In this document: piece by piece, positions 23,392 through 34,325 of the stretch
How the letters are laid out: every line of letters starts with the position of its first letter
How positions within the stretch are numbered: position 1 is the stretch's first letter
Assembly (NCBI RefSeq): GCF_003255815.1
Contig: NC_037671.1
Span: 153,504,645-153,568,644, forward strand
DNA: 64,000 nucleotides
Reading direction: 5' to 3'
Origin: Theropithecus gelada
Taxonomy: Eukaryota; Chordata; Mammalia; Primates; Cercopithecidae
Notes under the pieces: generated by a model
What the model was told of the DNA's origin: nothing
The model's input: the letters and a program-made list of their open reading frames with translations, nothing else
Databases searched by the model: none
Translations under genes and position numbers: made by a program

Positions 23392-23830
23392 TGTATTTAT
23401 TTCTTAGGGTTACCAAAACGAATTACCACAAACTGAGTGGCTTAAAACAAAAGAAATTTTATTCTTTCACAGTTCTAGAGACCAGTAGTACAAACTCCAC
23501 GTGTCAGTAGGGCCATATTCCTTCCAGAGGATCTAGGGAGATTTATTTCTTACCTCTTCTGGCTTCTAGTGGCATTTCTTGGCATTCCTTTGATGAATAA
23601 CCCCAGTCTTTTCTTTCATGATCACATTGCCTCCTGCCCTTCTCTATTCTCCTCTGTGTGCCTCTTATAAGATTCTTCTCATTGGATTTAGGGCACACTC
23701 ATATAATCCAGGATGATCTCCTCTCAAGGTCCTTAATTACAGCTGTATAGACTGTTTTTCCAAATTAATATTTACAGGTCTTGAAATGCGATATGGGTAT
23801 CTTTTGGGTGCTTGTTTTTAACTTACCACA
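23392..23830 (-). mobile_element. MaLR/MLT1-like LTR, antisense
   Basis: Begins TGTATTTATTTCTTAGGGTT and ends AACTTACCACA on +. Inside are 'gaattaccacaaactgagtggcttaaaaca', 'tttcacagttctagagacc' and 'ttggatttagggcacactc'. The flanking 5-mers GTTAT (23387-23391) and GTTAG (23831-23835) agree at four positions. The length, 439 bp, suits a full LTR. The subfamily is uncertain. Confidence 0.8.
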
Positions 23831-23835
23831 GTTAG

Positions 23836-24219
23836 TATCTGTTCTACTTCCTTCCCATACCCAATATAAAATAATTATAGTGTATGTATGCCTCCACAGA
23901 AATAGTCATTGTGACTGTACTATTTTCTTTATAGCTATCATTTAGTTTTAGGTCTATAGGTAAATATATACTTAATGCTCATTTCAGAGCTCATGTTGAT
24001 GGCTCCCAATTCATGTAGGTTGTTGAAACTTCTCTAACAGATTTCTCCACAAGTGCTCATAGAAGCAGTATTCTCTGTGCTCTTGATGTTCCTAAGAGTT
24101 GAATGCCTTTTATGTCTGTATATATTGTATGTTTATAGGCATATATGGCAGTTAGCCTGAATAGAAAATCATTGATTTACATTTTCTTGCATCATGTTTT
24201 CAAATGTTTCTTCTTTGTC
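23836..24219. other. Low-repeat sequence
   Basis: No recognised gene or repeat. Confidence 0.45.
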
Positions 24220-24633
24220 TTCTGACAGAAAGTGCTGATGTCAAATAGTCTAGTAACAGTCCAATTTCCTTTCTCTTTTAAGTGTCTTGGTATTTTGCCT
24301 AGATGCTCAAACTCCCCTACATGCTTTTTTTCTTTTTTCCCAAATATAATAATTTTCCTAAAATGTGTCTTGATCTTTCCTGTTCTGGATCATTTGTCCA
24401 TGTATACAGTGTGCCTTACACGATGTACTTTCAAGTTCTCCTTTTTTTCGGGGATTTTTTTGAATTGTGTTATTACTATTTCTTATTTCATGATCTTGGT
24501 TTTTATATGTTGGATCTTGCCTGTCTTCCAGCTATCTTTCATTTTCTTTTGAATTACACTTCATCTCTTTCTTCATTTTATGTTGATTTTTAAGCATTGG
24601 CTGCTTTCCATCTTCCCTTTCTCTGAAGTCATT

Positions 24634-24671
<38 letters not shown>

Positions 24672-25680
24672 CCCTGCTAGTTTAGTCTTTATTTCTGAAA
24701 TAATTTTCTCCTATTTATAATTCTTTCTAAGTTTTGACAGTTTTCCTTTTTCTGGTAGTCTCAATTATGGGTATGTATAGTTCTATTTAAGCTGCTCATT
24801 CATGGCTTCTAACATTTTCTTAATTTCTTTGGATTCATTTTTAAAGACAGGTAACTGGTTCGTAGGAATGTCTTTCTAGTGGTAGATATTGTCTTCATTG
24901 TCTGTGGAGACATAAGCCTTCTCCTTAATCTCTATTTTATTCCAATAATTTTACATGTGATTTGACTATAATTCTTTTGATTGTTCATGCTTGAGATTAA
25001 TTTTCTTGTATTCTTAGGAGAAAGGCATGGGTAATATTATATTTCCAAGGTTCATAATTCTGGATGTCCTTCTTAGATGTCCTTCTTCTGCTAGCTAGGT
25101 GAAGTTTGAAAACAAATGCATCCTTTTACTCTCTGAGACATTATGGCTCTTTTCTTCCCCACTACATTAAGTGATGTTTCTCTTTCTTTGCCCTATTGCT
25201 CATCTCTTACACAGTTTGATTCTACTCCCTAGCAGGTTTTCAAAGACATATTGCTTGAGTTTTGTTTTTTGTTTTTGTTTACTTTTTAAATATTTTTACT
25301 GAGTTCAGAGGGCTCTGACTACTCCAACACCATCTGACCTTACCACGTTTTCTTAGATTGTACCTGCAAATTGAAGCCTGTTAAGTCCTTTTCCAAATCA
25401 GTTACTCTTCCGACATTTGCTTTCCATGCTTTCCAAAGCTTGGTGACTTGGGCATTCTCTAGATCCCATGGCTCTCAAAAGTCCTTGTGCCTTCCCTCTG
25501 CTTCCTCCTCCATGGTCAGCCAGGCCATTTGGGTCTTGTTCTTGCAGTTTGTATCCTCACCTATTAGTATTTTAAGGTTTGTGAGGATAACTTACCACCT
25601 AGTATTGATGTAGAGGTTGTCCATGGTTTTTGATGGTCCTACTCCAAGTGCTCTGTCTGCTTTTATGGGAACATTAGGGA
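24220..25680 (-). mobile_element. Probable HAL1/old L1 5'-half remnant, antisense
   Basis: Phrases such as 'ctgctcattcatggcttctaacattttctt', 'ttgattgttcatgcttgagattaattttcttgtattctta' and 'attaagtgatgtttctctttctttgccc' resemble antisense L1M/HAL1 ORF1-side sequence. Divergence is high, and the boundaries and the family call are tentative. The frames at 24232-24593 and 25371-25613 on + lie inside it and are not genes. Confidence 0.4.
24639..24669. repeat. (TG)n microsatellite
   Basis: About 15 perfect TG units. Confidence 0.98.
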
Positions 25681-25696
25681 AGATAAAAAGCCATGC

Positions 25697-25894
25697 ATAT
25701 TAGTTTGCTACGCTGCAATAACAAAGTGCCTGAGACTGGGTAACTTAAACTCCCCATTCTAGAGGCTGGAAGTTCCAAATCAAGGTGTCAGCAGGTTAGT
25801 TCTTTCTGAGGGCTGTGATAAAAGAACCTCTTCTAGGCCTCTCTCCACGAGAGTCATCTTCTCTCTCGGGGAAGACATAATTCAAACCACAACA
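25697..25894 (-). mobile_element. Truncated MaLR LTR, antisense
   Basis: 'catattagtttgctacgctgcaataacaaagtgcctgagactgggtaactta' at the left and 'cataattcaaaccacaaca' at the right are the two ends of an MLT/MST-type LTR. Only about 200 bp lies between them, so the middle is deleted. Confidence 0.75.
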
Positions 25895-26523
25895 CTATAT
25901 AACAACTGCTGACTTTCAAACTTTATATTCTTATTTAATTTTGTTTTTTTACAAATCAAAAATTAATCAAAATACTTTACTTAATCCATCATATGTATTT
26001 ATAATGTCTATAAAAGAAGATTGCAGTTTTTAAGGAGTTTGCAAACAAATGGAGGGATAGTTGTAATACTGAAATGCATGAAAAACTGAATTTTTCATGC
26101 TTTAGGAGTTGAAACAAGAGCACTCAATAAAGGATTTTATAATCAGGAAAGGTTTTCTTTGAACCGAGAGTTGATCCAAGTGTTGAAGAATAATGGGAAG
26201 GATCTGCATAAATGAAAGGAGCTTGTTTTCAATGTGATCAAGGCCTAGATGTGCATACCTGTACAAATCGTCCAGAGAAGACTTAGAAGTTTATAGTGGG
26301 CCTTGGGACGTAATGGGAAAATGTTGGGAATGCAATGATGTAAGCAGCTTTTGGTGACCTTGAATGTTAGGCGGAGTAGCTAGATTATCTAAGAAAATAA
26401 ACTGAAAGCTGATCAGTTTTGAGGCACATTGTGTGTAAAGCAAATTTAAGGAGATTGTCAGCAATGTGCTTGATGGAGTCCAATTGAAATTAGTATTTTA
26501 ATTTATACTATATAAAATAGGTT
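25895..26523. other. Low-repeat sequence
   Basis: Nothing recognisable. Some phrases ('ggaaaggttttctttgaaccgagagttgatccaagtgttgaagaataa', 'gatcaaggcctagatgtgcatacctgtac') suggest an old antisense L2. Confidence 0.4.
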
Positions 26524-26533
26524 TACATTTTTT

Positions 26534-26823
26534 CTTTTTTTTGAGATAGAATCTTGCTCTGTTGCCCAGGCAGGAGTGCAGTGGCACGATCTCAGCTCAC
26601 TACAAGCTCTGCCTCCAGGGTTCACACCATTCTCCTGCCTCAGCTTCCTGAGTAGCTGAGACTACAGGCACCCGCCACCACATCCGGCTAATATTTTGTA
26701 TTTTTAATAGAGACGGGGTTTCACTGTGTTAGCCAGGATGGTCTCGATCTTCCGACCTCATGATCTGCCCACCTTGGCCTCCCAAAGTGCTGGGATTACA
26801 GGCATGAACCGCCGCACCCAGCC
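26534..26823 (-). mobile_element. Alu (AluY/Sc-like), antisense
   Basis: Full-length antisense Alu with moderate decay ('gagatagaatcttgctctgttgcccag' ... 'aggcatgaaccgccgcacccagcc'). Flanked by TACATTTTTT (26524-26533) and TACATCTTTT (26824-26833), a 9/10 target-site duplication. Confidence 0.93.
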
Positions 26824-26833
26824 TACATCTTTT

Positions 26834-27550
26834 TTTTTAATGCTGGTGGAAGTTAGGAAATAAAAATTAGCCTTGATAATATCCCAGGAGATTTGCACAA
26901 TTGTTATCTCATTTACTCTTTGCAAAAACACTTCGATGTACGTGTGAGTGCTCATATATTACAAATAACAAAATTAAGTCCAGAGAGTTGAAGCAACTTC
27001 CTCAAACACATATATTTCATACATGCTTAAGTTAAAATTTGAATCCAGGTCCTTCTGGCTTCAAAGTTCATGCTCTTTTCACTATCCTACACTGCTATAT
27101 AAGAGGTTACTATGTTTTAGAGGTGTTATAAAATATACATTAGAGATCTGGCAATAAAATTATAGAGGAAGGGATAGGCATTTTAGAGATCTGGCAATAA
27201 AACTATAGATGAAGGGATAGGCATGAGAAATTTGGGGGGAGCAGAATGAGTTAGAGAGTGATTATTTATTTTTTGAGCTCATTTATGCATTCCATGAATC
27301 CAGCATATTGTGGCAACACGTTTGTGTTTTTACAGACTGTTTTTATGAGAATGCAATGGTGAAACTTACTCTCAGTATTATGCAAGTCAGAATAACATTC
27401 TATGATCTTTCCCTGCACCGGAGTAAAAATAATGTCCAGAAAATCAATAGTATTTAATTATCATTCCTGGGCATAATTTTCCTATATATTAAAAGGAAAT
27501 ATTTCATCATCATTTTTTTTTAAGTTAATGGTCAACTGTCTCCTACTTAT
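26834..27550. other. Low-repeat sequence with a 43-bp tandem duplication
   Basis: Possible MIR/L2 patch near 26900-27080 ('ttatctcatttactctttgcaaaaacac', 'aattaagtccagagagttgaagcaacttcc'). The only clear structure is the duplication at 27141-27224. Confidence 0.45.
27141..27224. repeat. 43-bp direct tandem duplication
   Basis: Two head-to-tail copies starting TAGAGATCTGGCAATAAAA at 27141 and TAGAGATCTGGCAATAAAA at 27184. They differ at two internal positions and at the final bases. Confidence 0.93.
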
Positions 27551-28478
27551 TGTGGGTATAAAGGTTAATTTTAGTGTCAACTTGACTGGGTTAAAGGATA
27601 TCCAGATAGCTGATAAAATACTATTTGGGGGTATGTGTATTAGTCTGTTCTCATGTTGCTGTTAAGGACTGCCAGAGACTGTGTATTTTGTAAAGGAAAG
27701 AGGTTTAATGGGCTCACAGTTTCACATGGCTAGGGAGGCCTCAGAAAATTTACAACCATGGCTGAAGGGGAAGCAAACATCTCCTTCTTCACATGATGGC
27801 AAGAAGGAGAAGAATGAGTGCCCAGTGAAGGAGGAAGCCCGTTATAAAATCATCAGCTCTCGTGAGACCTAACTCACTATCACAAGAAGAGGATATGGGA
27901 AATGGCTCCGATGAATCAATTATCTCCACCTGGTCCCTCCCATGACACATGGGGATTATGGGAACTACAATTCAGGATGAGATTTGGGTGGGGACAGAGC
28001 CAAACCATATCAGTATGTTTATGAAAATTTTTCCAGAAGAAAATTTTTAATCAGTGGGCTGAGTTAGGAAGATCATCCTTACCTAGTGTGGGCCAGCACT
28101 ATCAAATTGGTTGAGGACCCAGATAAAACAAAATGTCCGAGGAAAGGTAAACTATTTTGCTTTCTCCTGGAACTGAGACACCCTTCTTTCCCTGTCCCTG
28201 GACATCACAACTTCAGTTTCTCTGGCCTTTGGACTCCGGGACTTTTATCAGTGGCTTTCCAGTTCTCGGAACTTTGGCTTCAGTCTGAGAGTTCTTACTT
28301 GGTTTTCAGGTCTTTGAATTTGGACTGAGCCAAATGGCTTCTCTGGTTTTCTACTTTGTAGAGACTATCGTGGGATTTTTCAGCCTCCATAATCACATGA
28401 GCCAATTCTGATATTAAATCCTCTCACGCATCTTTATATCTTAAGGGTACTGTTTGTTGAGAGAAACCTACTAATGCA
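27551..28478 (+). mobile_element. LTR-like repeat split by a THE1 LTR
   Basis: The left part (27551-27635) contains 'ggttaattttagtgtcaacttgactggg'. The right part (28013-28478) contains 'ttcagcctccataatcacatgagccaattc' and ends 'gagagaaacctactaatgca'. Both belong to one repeat family, whose reverse complement appears at 32793-33232 and 51299-51836. I recognise the family but cannot give its name. Its terminal bases and length (about 540 bp without the insert) fit an LTR. Confidence 0.75.
27636..28012 (-). mobile_element. THE1-type LTR, antisense, nested, perfect 5-bp TSD
   Basis: Begins TGTATTAGTCTGTTCTCATG and ends GCCAAACCATATCA on +. Inside are 'aaagaggtttaatgggctcacagtttcacatggctagggaggcctca' and 'tcaattatctccacctggtccctcc'. 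GTATG is present at 27631-27635 and 28013-28017. At 377 bp it is a full-length solo LTR, younger than its host repeat. No internal coding region remains. Confidence 0.93.
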
Positions 28479-29133
28479 ATGGCTCTGAGAGAAGTCTATT
28501 TGATAGTTGAAAGTACATAAAGAAAATTGAGAGGAGGAAAAGAGGAGCAGGAATCACTAGCTAGGTCTTTCTTTTTTGTGGGGATAGCATTTAGCACAAT
28601 AGAAATTCAATCATGGCGTTTTGCCTTCCTCTTCCCCCAGCTCTGGTTTCTGGTCTGTTATATTTCTATGATCAGAATAAATTTTGGACCTCCCTTAATT
28701 ACATCACATTCTAAATAATTTAAGGATGTTAATGTGTTGTCTGCACAAACCAGGGACGTGATATAAGGGATACTAATTCCCATGAAACACGGACAGAGTA
28801 AGATGTTTCTTGCATTTAGTATTTTAAATTATGTCTTATATAATGTTAAAGATGAATGAATTATATTAGCACATTGTGATAAAATTTATATTATGTTAAA
28901 GTATTTTCTGTTAAAATTATGAAGTTATGTTAAAGATTAAGGAACATATATTTGAGCCTCATTAGTAGTCATTGAATGCTATTTAAAAAAATACTTTAGA
29001 CATATTATACAATAAAAACTTTATAAAATTAAACTCTAACAAGTAGGTGATAAAAGTCAATGTATGAAGTTCATTTGTATTATGAAAATAAATTAATATA
29101 CAGGAATCATGGAGGTGTTGCCTTATGAAACCT
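28479..29133. other. Low-repeat sequence
   Basis: No recognised gene or repeat. Short direct repeats 'atgttaaag' occur at 28850-28940. Confidence 0.45.
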
Positions 29134-29433
29134 TTTTGTTTTTTTAAATTGAGATGCAGTCTCACTCAGTAACCCAGGTTGAGTGCAGTGGTGCTATCTC
29201 GGCTCACTGCAACCTCTCCCTCCCAGGTTCAAGTGATTCTCGTGCCTCAGCCTCCCGAGTAGCTGGGACTACAGTCATGTGCCACCAGACCAGGCTAATT
29301 TTTTGTATTTTTAGTAGAGACGGGGGTTTCTACATATTGGCCAGGCTGGTCTCGAACTCCTGACCTCAAGTGATCTGCCTGCCTCGGCCTCCCAAAGTCC
29401 TGGGATTACAGGCGAGAGCCACCCTGCCTGGCC
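29134..29433 (-). mobile_element. Alu (AluS-like), antisense
   Basis: 'gagatgcagtctcactcagtaacccaggttgag' through 'ggcgagagccaccctgcctggcc' is a full-length Alu in antisense. It has scattered substitutions, including many CpG decays. The poly-T (A tail) is interrupted. Confidence 0.93.
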
Positions 29434-29449
29434 TGATTTTTTTTTTTTT

Positions 29450-29980
29450 TTTTAACCAAAGAACATTGATTAGAGTTCTGATTCCAGTAATGGTGAGTAA
29501 CTTTTATCAAACTGACCCTCCTATTGACAACTATTACACGTCTAGTTTTAAAAAACTGTTTGAAGATATTAGAACGCAATGAAAAGCACCAGAAACTTCA
29601 TGGGATACAATACTTCAAAGACAAGAAGTGAAGAAGGTAATACTTCTATTTAGCTGGTTTTAACCCAAGGGTACTTCCCAATTTCCTGAGACATGTAGAG
29701 AAATAGAGGTCAAATAAAAATTACAATTCTTACTGAATTGGAAGGACAGAGGTTGAAAAAGACAAGAGCAGACAGAAATTGAGGGGAAAGTCTCAGGAAG
29801 GACAGAGCCACAGAAAGGGGATACCTGCCGCTAAATTCTGGATACCAATTCTTCCCACACTTCTTTTAAGTCCTTCAGTGATTCCTAAAATATGCACATG
29901 ACCAGCCAGACTCCAAAGAACCCAAAGGAAAGCAGAGTTGGGAGGCCAAAAAAATGAGAAGAGACTTCAGCACTTGCCCC
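29450..29980 (+). other. Unresolved sequence, possible old repeat
   Basis: A long purine-rich + strand segment ('gagaaatagaggtcaaataaaaattacaattcttactgaa...'). It might be a 5' part of the L1M element that follows, or another ancient repeat. I cannot place it. Confidence 0.25.
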
Positions 29981-29984
29981 TTGC

Positions 29985-30112
29985 TCAGGACAAAGAGTTT
30001 GCCTTTAAATGTTGCTAAGTTAAGTCTCTAGACCTGTGACAGAATAAGTCTCTCTTGTTGAAGTCACCCAGTTTGTGTACTTTGTTAAGGTAACCCTCGT
30101 AAACCAATATAA
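29985..30112 (+). mobile_element. MLT1-like LTR 3' end, sense (degenerate)
   Basis: 'acctgtgacagaataagtctctcttgttgaagtcacccagtttgtgtactttgttaaggtaaccctcgtaaaccaatata' follows the MLT1 3' end ('...ttgttttaagccacccagtttgtggtactttgttacagcagccctagcaaacta'). Confidence 0.55.
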
Positions 30113-30129
30113 TGAGCAAATCACATGCA

Positions 30130-30517
30130 GTCATATGTAACCAGGATAATAAATCATGACCAATGGCAGTTTATTCCATAAATGCAAGATTGATTTAGTA
30201 TTTGAAATCAATCAATGTAATTTTACCACATCAACAAGAAAATGAAAGAAAAATATGATCAATAGATGCACAAAAAGTATTTAATAAAATTCAACACTAA
30301 TTCGTAAGAAAAAAAAAAGATCCCAGCAAACTAAGAGTACACAGAAACATTCCTAACCTGATTGAGGAAACCTATGAAAAACCTACAATTAACATAATAT
30401 AACTCTTAGTCGTTCACGAATTCATATATTATTCCATCAAAAAATCAAGCACTCATTGCTCTCAGCACTTCTAGTCAATTTTGAAAGTCCTAGCCAGAAA
30501 GTTAAACAAAAAGAATA
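30130..30517 (+). mobile_element. Old L1M ORF2, sense
   Basis: 'ttattccataaatgcaagattgatttagtatttg', 'gatcaatagatgcacaaaaagtatttaataaaattcaacac' and 'gaaaacctatgaaaaacctacaa'-type phrases are L1 ORF2 reverse-transcriptase-domain sequence. It is cut by the L1PA insertion at 30518. Confidence 0.8.
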
Positions 30518-30797
30518 GCAAACTGTCTCAAGAACAGAAAACCAAACACCGCATGTTCTCACTCATAGGTGGGAATTGAACAATGAGAACATTTGAACAC
30601 AGGAAGGGCAACGTCACACACCGGGGCCTGTCGTGGGGTCGGGAGGTGGGGAGGGATAGCATTAGGAGGTATACCTAATATAAATGATGAGTTAACGGGT
30701 GCAACACACCAACATGGTACATGTATACATGTGTAACAAACCTGCACGTTGTGCACATGTGCCCTAGAACTTAAAGTCTAAAAAAAAAAAAAAAAAA
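30518..30797 (+). mobile_element. Young L1PA 3' end, sense
   Basis: About 280 bp of L1PA tail: 'aaaccaaacaccgcatgttctcactcataggtggga', the G-rich 3' UTR block near 30630-30655, 'cctgcacgttgtgcacatgtg', then an A18 tail. It is much less diverged than the surrounding L1M, hence a later, severely 5'-truncated insertion. Confidence 0.92.
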
Positions 30798-31900
30798 GCC
30801 ATAAGATCCAGAAAAAAAGAATAAAAGCAGACTATTTCAAGAGAATGAGAAGACAAAGCACAGGCTGGGAGAAAAAATTTTCAAAAGATACATCTGATTA
30901 AAAAAAAACTGTTGTCCAAACTATACAAAGAAGTCTTAAAACTCAGCAAGAAAATAAACAATTAGGTTATAAAACAGACAAAAGACTTTAACAGAAACCT
31001 CACCAAAGAAGATATACAGATGGCAAAGAAGCATATAAAAAGATGCTCCACATTACATATCATCAGGAAAATGAAAATTAAAGCAACAATGAGATAAAAG
31101 TAGACACCTATTAGAATGGCCAAAGTCCAGAAGGTTGACAACATCAAATACTGTCAAGGATGTGGAGCAACAAAAACTTGTGTTCATTGTTTGTAGGAAT
31201 CCCAAATGGCATGACCACTGTGGAAGACAATCTGGCAAGTTTCTTAACAACAAAACACGCTCTTATCATTTGATGCAGCAATTGTGATCCTTGCTATCTA
31301 CCCAAAGAAGTTGAAAACTATGTTCACACAAAAACTTGCATTCAGATGTTTATAGCAGCTATGTTCATAATTGCCAAAACTTGGAAACAACCAAAATGTC
31401 CTTCAGTAGCTAAATAACTGTGGTACATCCAGACAAAGAGATATTATTAATGGGTAAAAAGAAATGAGCTATCACAACATGAAAAGACATTAAGCAAGCT
31501 TAAATGCATATTATTAAGTGAAAGAAGTCAATCTGAAAAAGCTACCTACTGTATAAACCCAACTATATGACATTCTGAAAAAGGCAAAACTAAGGGGACA
31601 GAAAAAAAAAACAAAACAAAGAAACAGGGAGTAGGGTTGTGGTGGGAGAAGTGATGAAGAGGCAAAACACAGAGAAATTGAAGGGCAGTAGAAATATTAT
31701 GATACCATAATTGTATTTACATATACAACCCTGGTGTAACTACTAATTTCTGGTGATGATCATGAGTTAACATAGGTTCATCAACTGCTAACAAATGTAC
31801 CATTTTAGTGAAGGGTGTTGATGATGTTGAAATCTCTGTACCTTACTCTCAATTTTGCTGTGCACCTGAAACTGCTCAAAAAAAATAATTTTTTTAAAAA
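30798..31900 (+). mobile_element. Old L1M/L1ME ORF2 end and 3' UTR, sense
   Basis: 'agatacatctgattaaaaaaaaactgttgtccaaac', 'gacctcacc...gatatacagatggcaaagaagcatat', 'gttgacaacatcaaatactgtcaagga' and 'tcatcaactgctaacaaatgtacc' track the L1ME ORF2 end and 3' UTR. It terminates in A/T-rich sequence near 31900. Confidence 0.8.
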
Positions 31901-32440
31901 AGTTTTTTTTAAAGTAGGAAGATTAGGACGAAAGAAGTAAAACTTTATTTGTTAATGATGACATAACACATTGTATACATAAAAAATGTCTAAACATTAT
32001 AAAAGTAAAGCAAAAACAAAAGCAAAAGCCTACTAGAACTAATGAGTGAATTTAGTGTGGTGACGCAAATGCTTCCAGAAAACTGAAGAGGAAGGATTTC
32101 TAATCTATTCTTTTGAGGCCAGCATTACTCTGACAAATGCATTACTCTAACAAACCAGACAAATGCATTACAGGGAAAAAAAATTATAGAACAATATCCT
32201 TTGTTAATGTAGATTTTAAAATTATTAATAGAATTTTAGTAAATCAAATATAATATATACAATTAATAAAGTGATATGAAAAAGTGATGTTTATGCCAGT
32301 AACACAAGTTTAGTTTAACGTTTGAAAGTAAGAGAATATGACCCATTATATAAACAAACTAAAAAAGAAAAATCACATGCTTATCTCAACACATGCAGAA
32401 AAAAACGTTTAAGAGAATCCAGCTTCTAGTACTATTAGAA
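31901..32440 (+). mobile_element. Old L1M ORF2, sense (second copy, left part)
   Basis: 'tattcttttgaggccagcattactctgaca' and 'aatcacatgcttatctcaacacatgcagaaaaaa' are ORF2 landmarks upstream of those in 30130-30517, so this is a separate or duplicated L1M. It is split by an Alu and an LTR-like element and resumes at 33233. Confidence 0.75.
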
Positions 32441-32450
32441 ACACTCAGCA

Positions 32451-32766
32451 GGCCGGGCGCCATGGCTCCAGGTACTTTGGGAGGTCGAGGTGGGCAGATT
32501 GCTTGAGTCCCGGAGTTCAAGGCTAGCCTGGTCCACTTGGTGAAACCCTGTCTCTACAAAAAATGCAAAAATTACCTGGGTGTGATGCTGCGCACCTGTA
32601 GTGCCAGCTACTTGGGAAGCTGAGGTGGGAAGATTGCTTGAGCCCAAGAATGAGAGGCTGCGGTGAGCCGAGATCATACCACTGCACTCCAGTCTGGGTA
32701 ACAGAGCAAGACCCTGTCTCAACAAACAAACAAACAAACAAACAAGCAAGCAAGCAAACAAACAAA
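32451..32766 (+). mobile_element. Alu (AluJ-like), sense, (CAAA)n tail
   Basis: Starts GGCCGGGCGCCATGGCTCCA (missing some left-arm bases) and ends 'actccagtctgggtaacagagcaagaccctgtctc', followed by about 50 bp of CAAA/CAAG repeats that replace the A tail. CACTCAGCA before and CATTCAGCA after are consistent with a decayed duplication. The 67-108-codon frames across this Alu are read-through artefacts. Confidence 0.93.
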
Positions 32767-32792
32767 ACCATTCAGCAAACAGGAACGGAAGG

Positions 32793-33232
32793 TGTATTAG
32801 TTAATATTCTCCAGAGAAACAGAACTGACGCAGATGGATAGATAGATGAATAAATGGATGGATGCAGAAAGGCAGGGATTGAGAGACATTCATTTCAAGG
32901 AATTAGTTCACGTGATTGTGGTAGTAAGCAAGTCGGAAATTTGGCAGGCTGATAGGCTGGAATTACTGGCAAGATGTTGTGGTCTTGAGTTTGAAGATAG
33001 TCTGGAGGCAAAAATTCTCCTTTTGGAGACCTTAGTCTTTTATCTTAAGGCCTTCAACTGACTGGATGAGGCCCTTTGCCTAATGAAGAGGAGTCTACTT
33101 TACTCAGAATCTACTGATTTGCATGTTAGCCACTTCTAAACAGTATCTTAACCAGAATATCTAGACTGGTGTTTGACAAAACAACGGGGCACCATAGCCT
33201 AGATAAGCTGACACATAAAATTAACCACCATA
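32793..33232 (-). mobile_element. LTR-like repeat (same family as 27.6 and 51.3 kb)
   Basis: Begins TGTATTAGTTAATATTCTCC and shows 'tcaaggaattagttcacgtgattgtgg', 'ccttcaactgactggatgaggccc' and 'gctgacacataaaattaacca' near its end. Flanks GAAGG (32788-32792) and GAAAG (33233-33237) match at four of five bases. It is opposite in orientation to the 27551-28478 copy and lies within the L1M. Confidence 0.8.
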
Positions 33233-33820
33233 GAAAGGAATGTCTTCAACTTGATAAAATCGTCTTTGACAAACCTACAGTTAACGCCATATTTATTGGT
33301 GAAAGATTGAATGCTATCCCTCAAAGATGAGGAAGAAAGTAAGGATACCCTGTCTCATCATTTCTATTCAAAATTGTATTGCAGATTTTAGCCAATACAA
33401 TATAGCAAGCAAAAGAAATAAAAGGAATCCAGATTGGAAAAGAAGCTGTATTATTTGTAGATGACATGACGGTAGAATGTCCCATGGAACCTACAATAAG
33501 ACTACTCTAACTAACAAGGGAGTCTAGAAATGTTGCAGTATATAGGATCAATATATAAAGTTAATTATGTTTTTACATAGTAGTAATAAATAGGAAAATG
33601 GCATAAAAGAATACTACTTAAAAATACTACATCAAAAATATAAACTAGGGAAGAACCTGACCGAAAAAGGGACAAGAATTGTATACTGAAAATTATAAAA
33701 TATTGCTGAGGTAAATTAAGGAAAAGCTAAATAAATGGAGAGATACGCTGTGTTCATGAGTCAGAAGACTAAATATTGTTAAGATGTCAGTTCTCTAAGA
33801 ATTGATTTACACATTCAATG
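33233..33820 (+). mobile_element. Old L1M ORF2, sense (right part)
   Basis: Continues ORF2: 'aaacctacagttaacgccatatttattggtgaaag', 'caagcaaaagaaataaaaggaatccagattgg', and 'gtattatttgtagatgacatgac', which encodes LFVDDM at the polymerase active site. Here the two aspartates survive, but stops and frameshifts on both sides prevent a product. Confidence 0.82.
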
Positions 33821-33844
33821 AATTACATTCATGTACATGTTGCC

Positions 33845-33958
33845 CAAAGCTGCTTTAGCACTACAGTAGCCAATTTGAGTAGAAGTTGCCACAAGGGATT
33901 GTATGGTCCATAAAGCCCAAATTATTTACTACCTAGCCTTTTACAGTAAAAGTTTGCT
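33845..33958 (+). mobile_element. hAT-type DNA transposon fragment
   Basis: 'caatttgagtagaagttgccacaagggattgtatggtccataaagcccaaattatttactacctagccttttacagtaaaagtttgct' resembles the common primate hAT/Charlie-like repeat ending '...tatctggccctttacagaaaaagtttgc'. Only one end is present. The family name is uncertain. Confidence 0.6.
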
Positions 33959-33971
33959 CTATTTCTTTTTT

Positions 33972-34097
33972 ATTTTTTAATTTTTTATTATTATTATACT
34001 TTAAGTTCTAGGGTACATGTGCATAACGTGCAGGTTTGTTACATATGTATACTTGTGCCATGTTGCTGAGCTGCACCCATCAACTCGTCAGCTGAGC
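33972..34097 (-). mobile_element. Very short L1PA 3' end, antisense, with TSD
   Basis: 126 bp of the antisense L1 terminus ('tactttaagttctagggtac', 'gtgcaggtttgttacatatg') flanked by CTATTTCTTTTTT (33959-33971) and CTAGTTCTTTTTT (34098-34110). It is an extreme 5' truncation. Confidence 0.92.
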
Positions 34098-34111
34098 CTA
34101 GTTCTTTTTTC

Positions 34112-34325
34112 TGGCTCCTTCCTGTGTCACCTCCGACTTATACACCAGCATGCCAAACTTCTAACATTTTCTAATGTACCATGCTGCCTGTCATCTTCTG
34201 TTTTCTCTGAAAGATTGTAAGCTTTCTCTGAAACCTTCATGAGGAAGGCATTGTGTCTAATTTGTTTACTGGGGACTGGCATGTAATATCTTCTCAGTAA
34301 GTAACTATTGAATGAATTAATATAT
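34112..34325 (+). mobile_element. L2 3' end, sense
   Basis: 'agattgtaagctttctctgaaaccttcatgaggaaggcattgtgtctaatttgtttactgg' to 'taagtaactattgaatgaattaat' follows the L2 3' terminus order (gactgtaagctcc...gagggcagggac...ttgaatgaatga). Confidence 0.75.

Noticed and set aside
24232..24593. Two overlapping ~100-codon Phe/Leu-rich + frames suggesting a membrane protein
   Set aside because: Hydrophobicity follows from T-rich antisense L1/HAL1-like DNA. No initiation context, homology or conserved motif is visible.
32435..32771. Overlapping 82-108-codon minus-strand frames
   Set aside because: They are translations of the (CAAA)n tail and Alu. The Leu/Phe/Val/Cys-rich start comes from the simple repeat.
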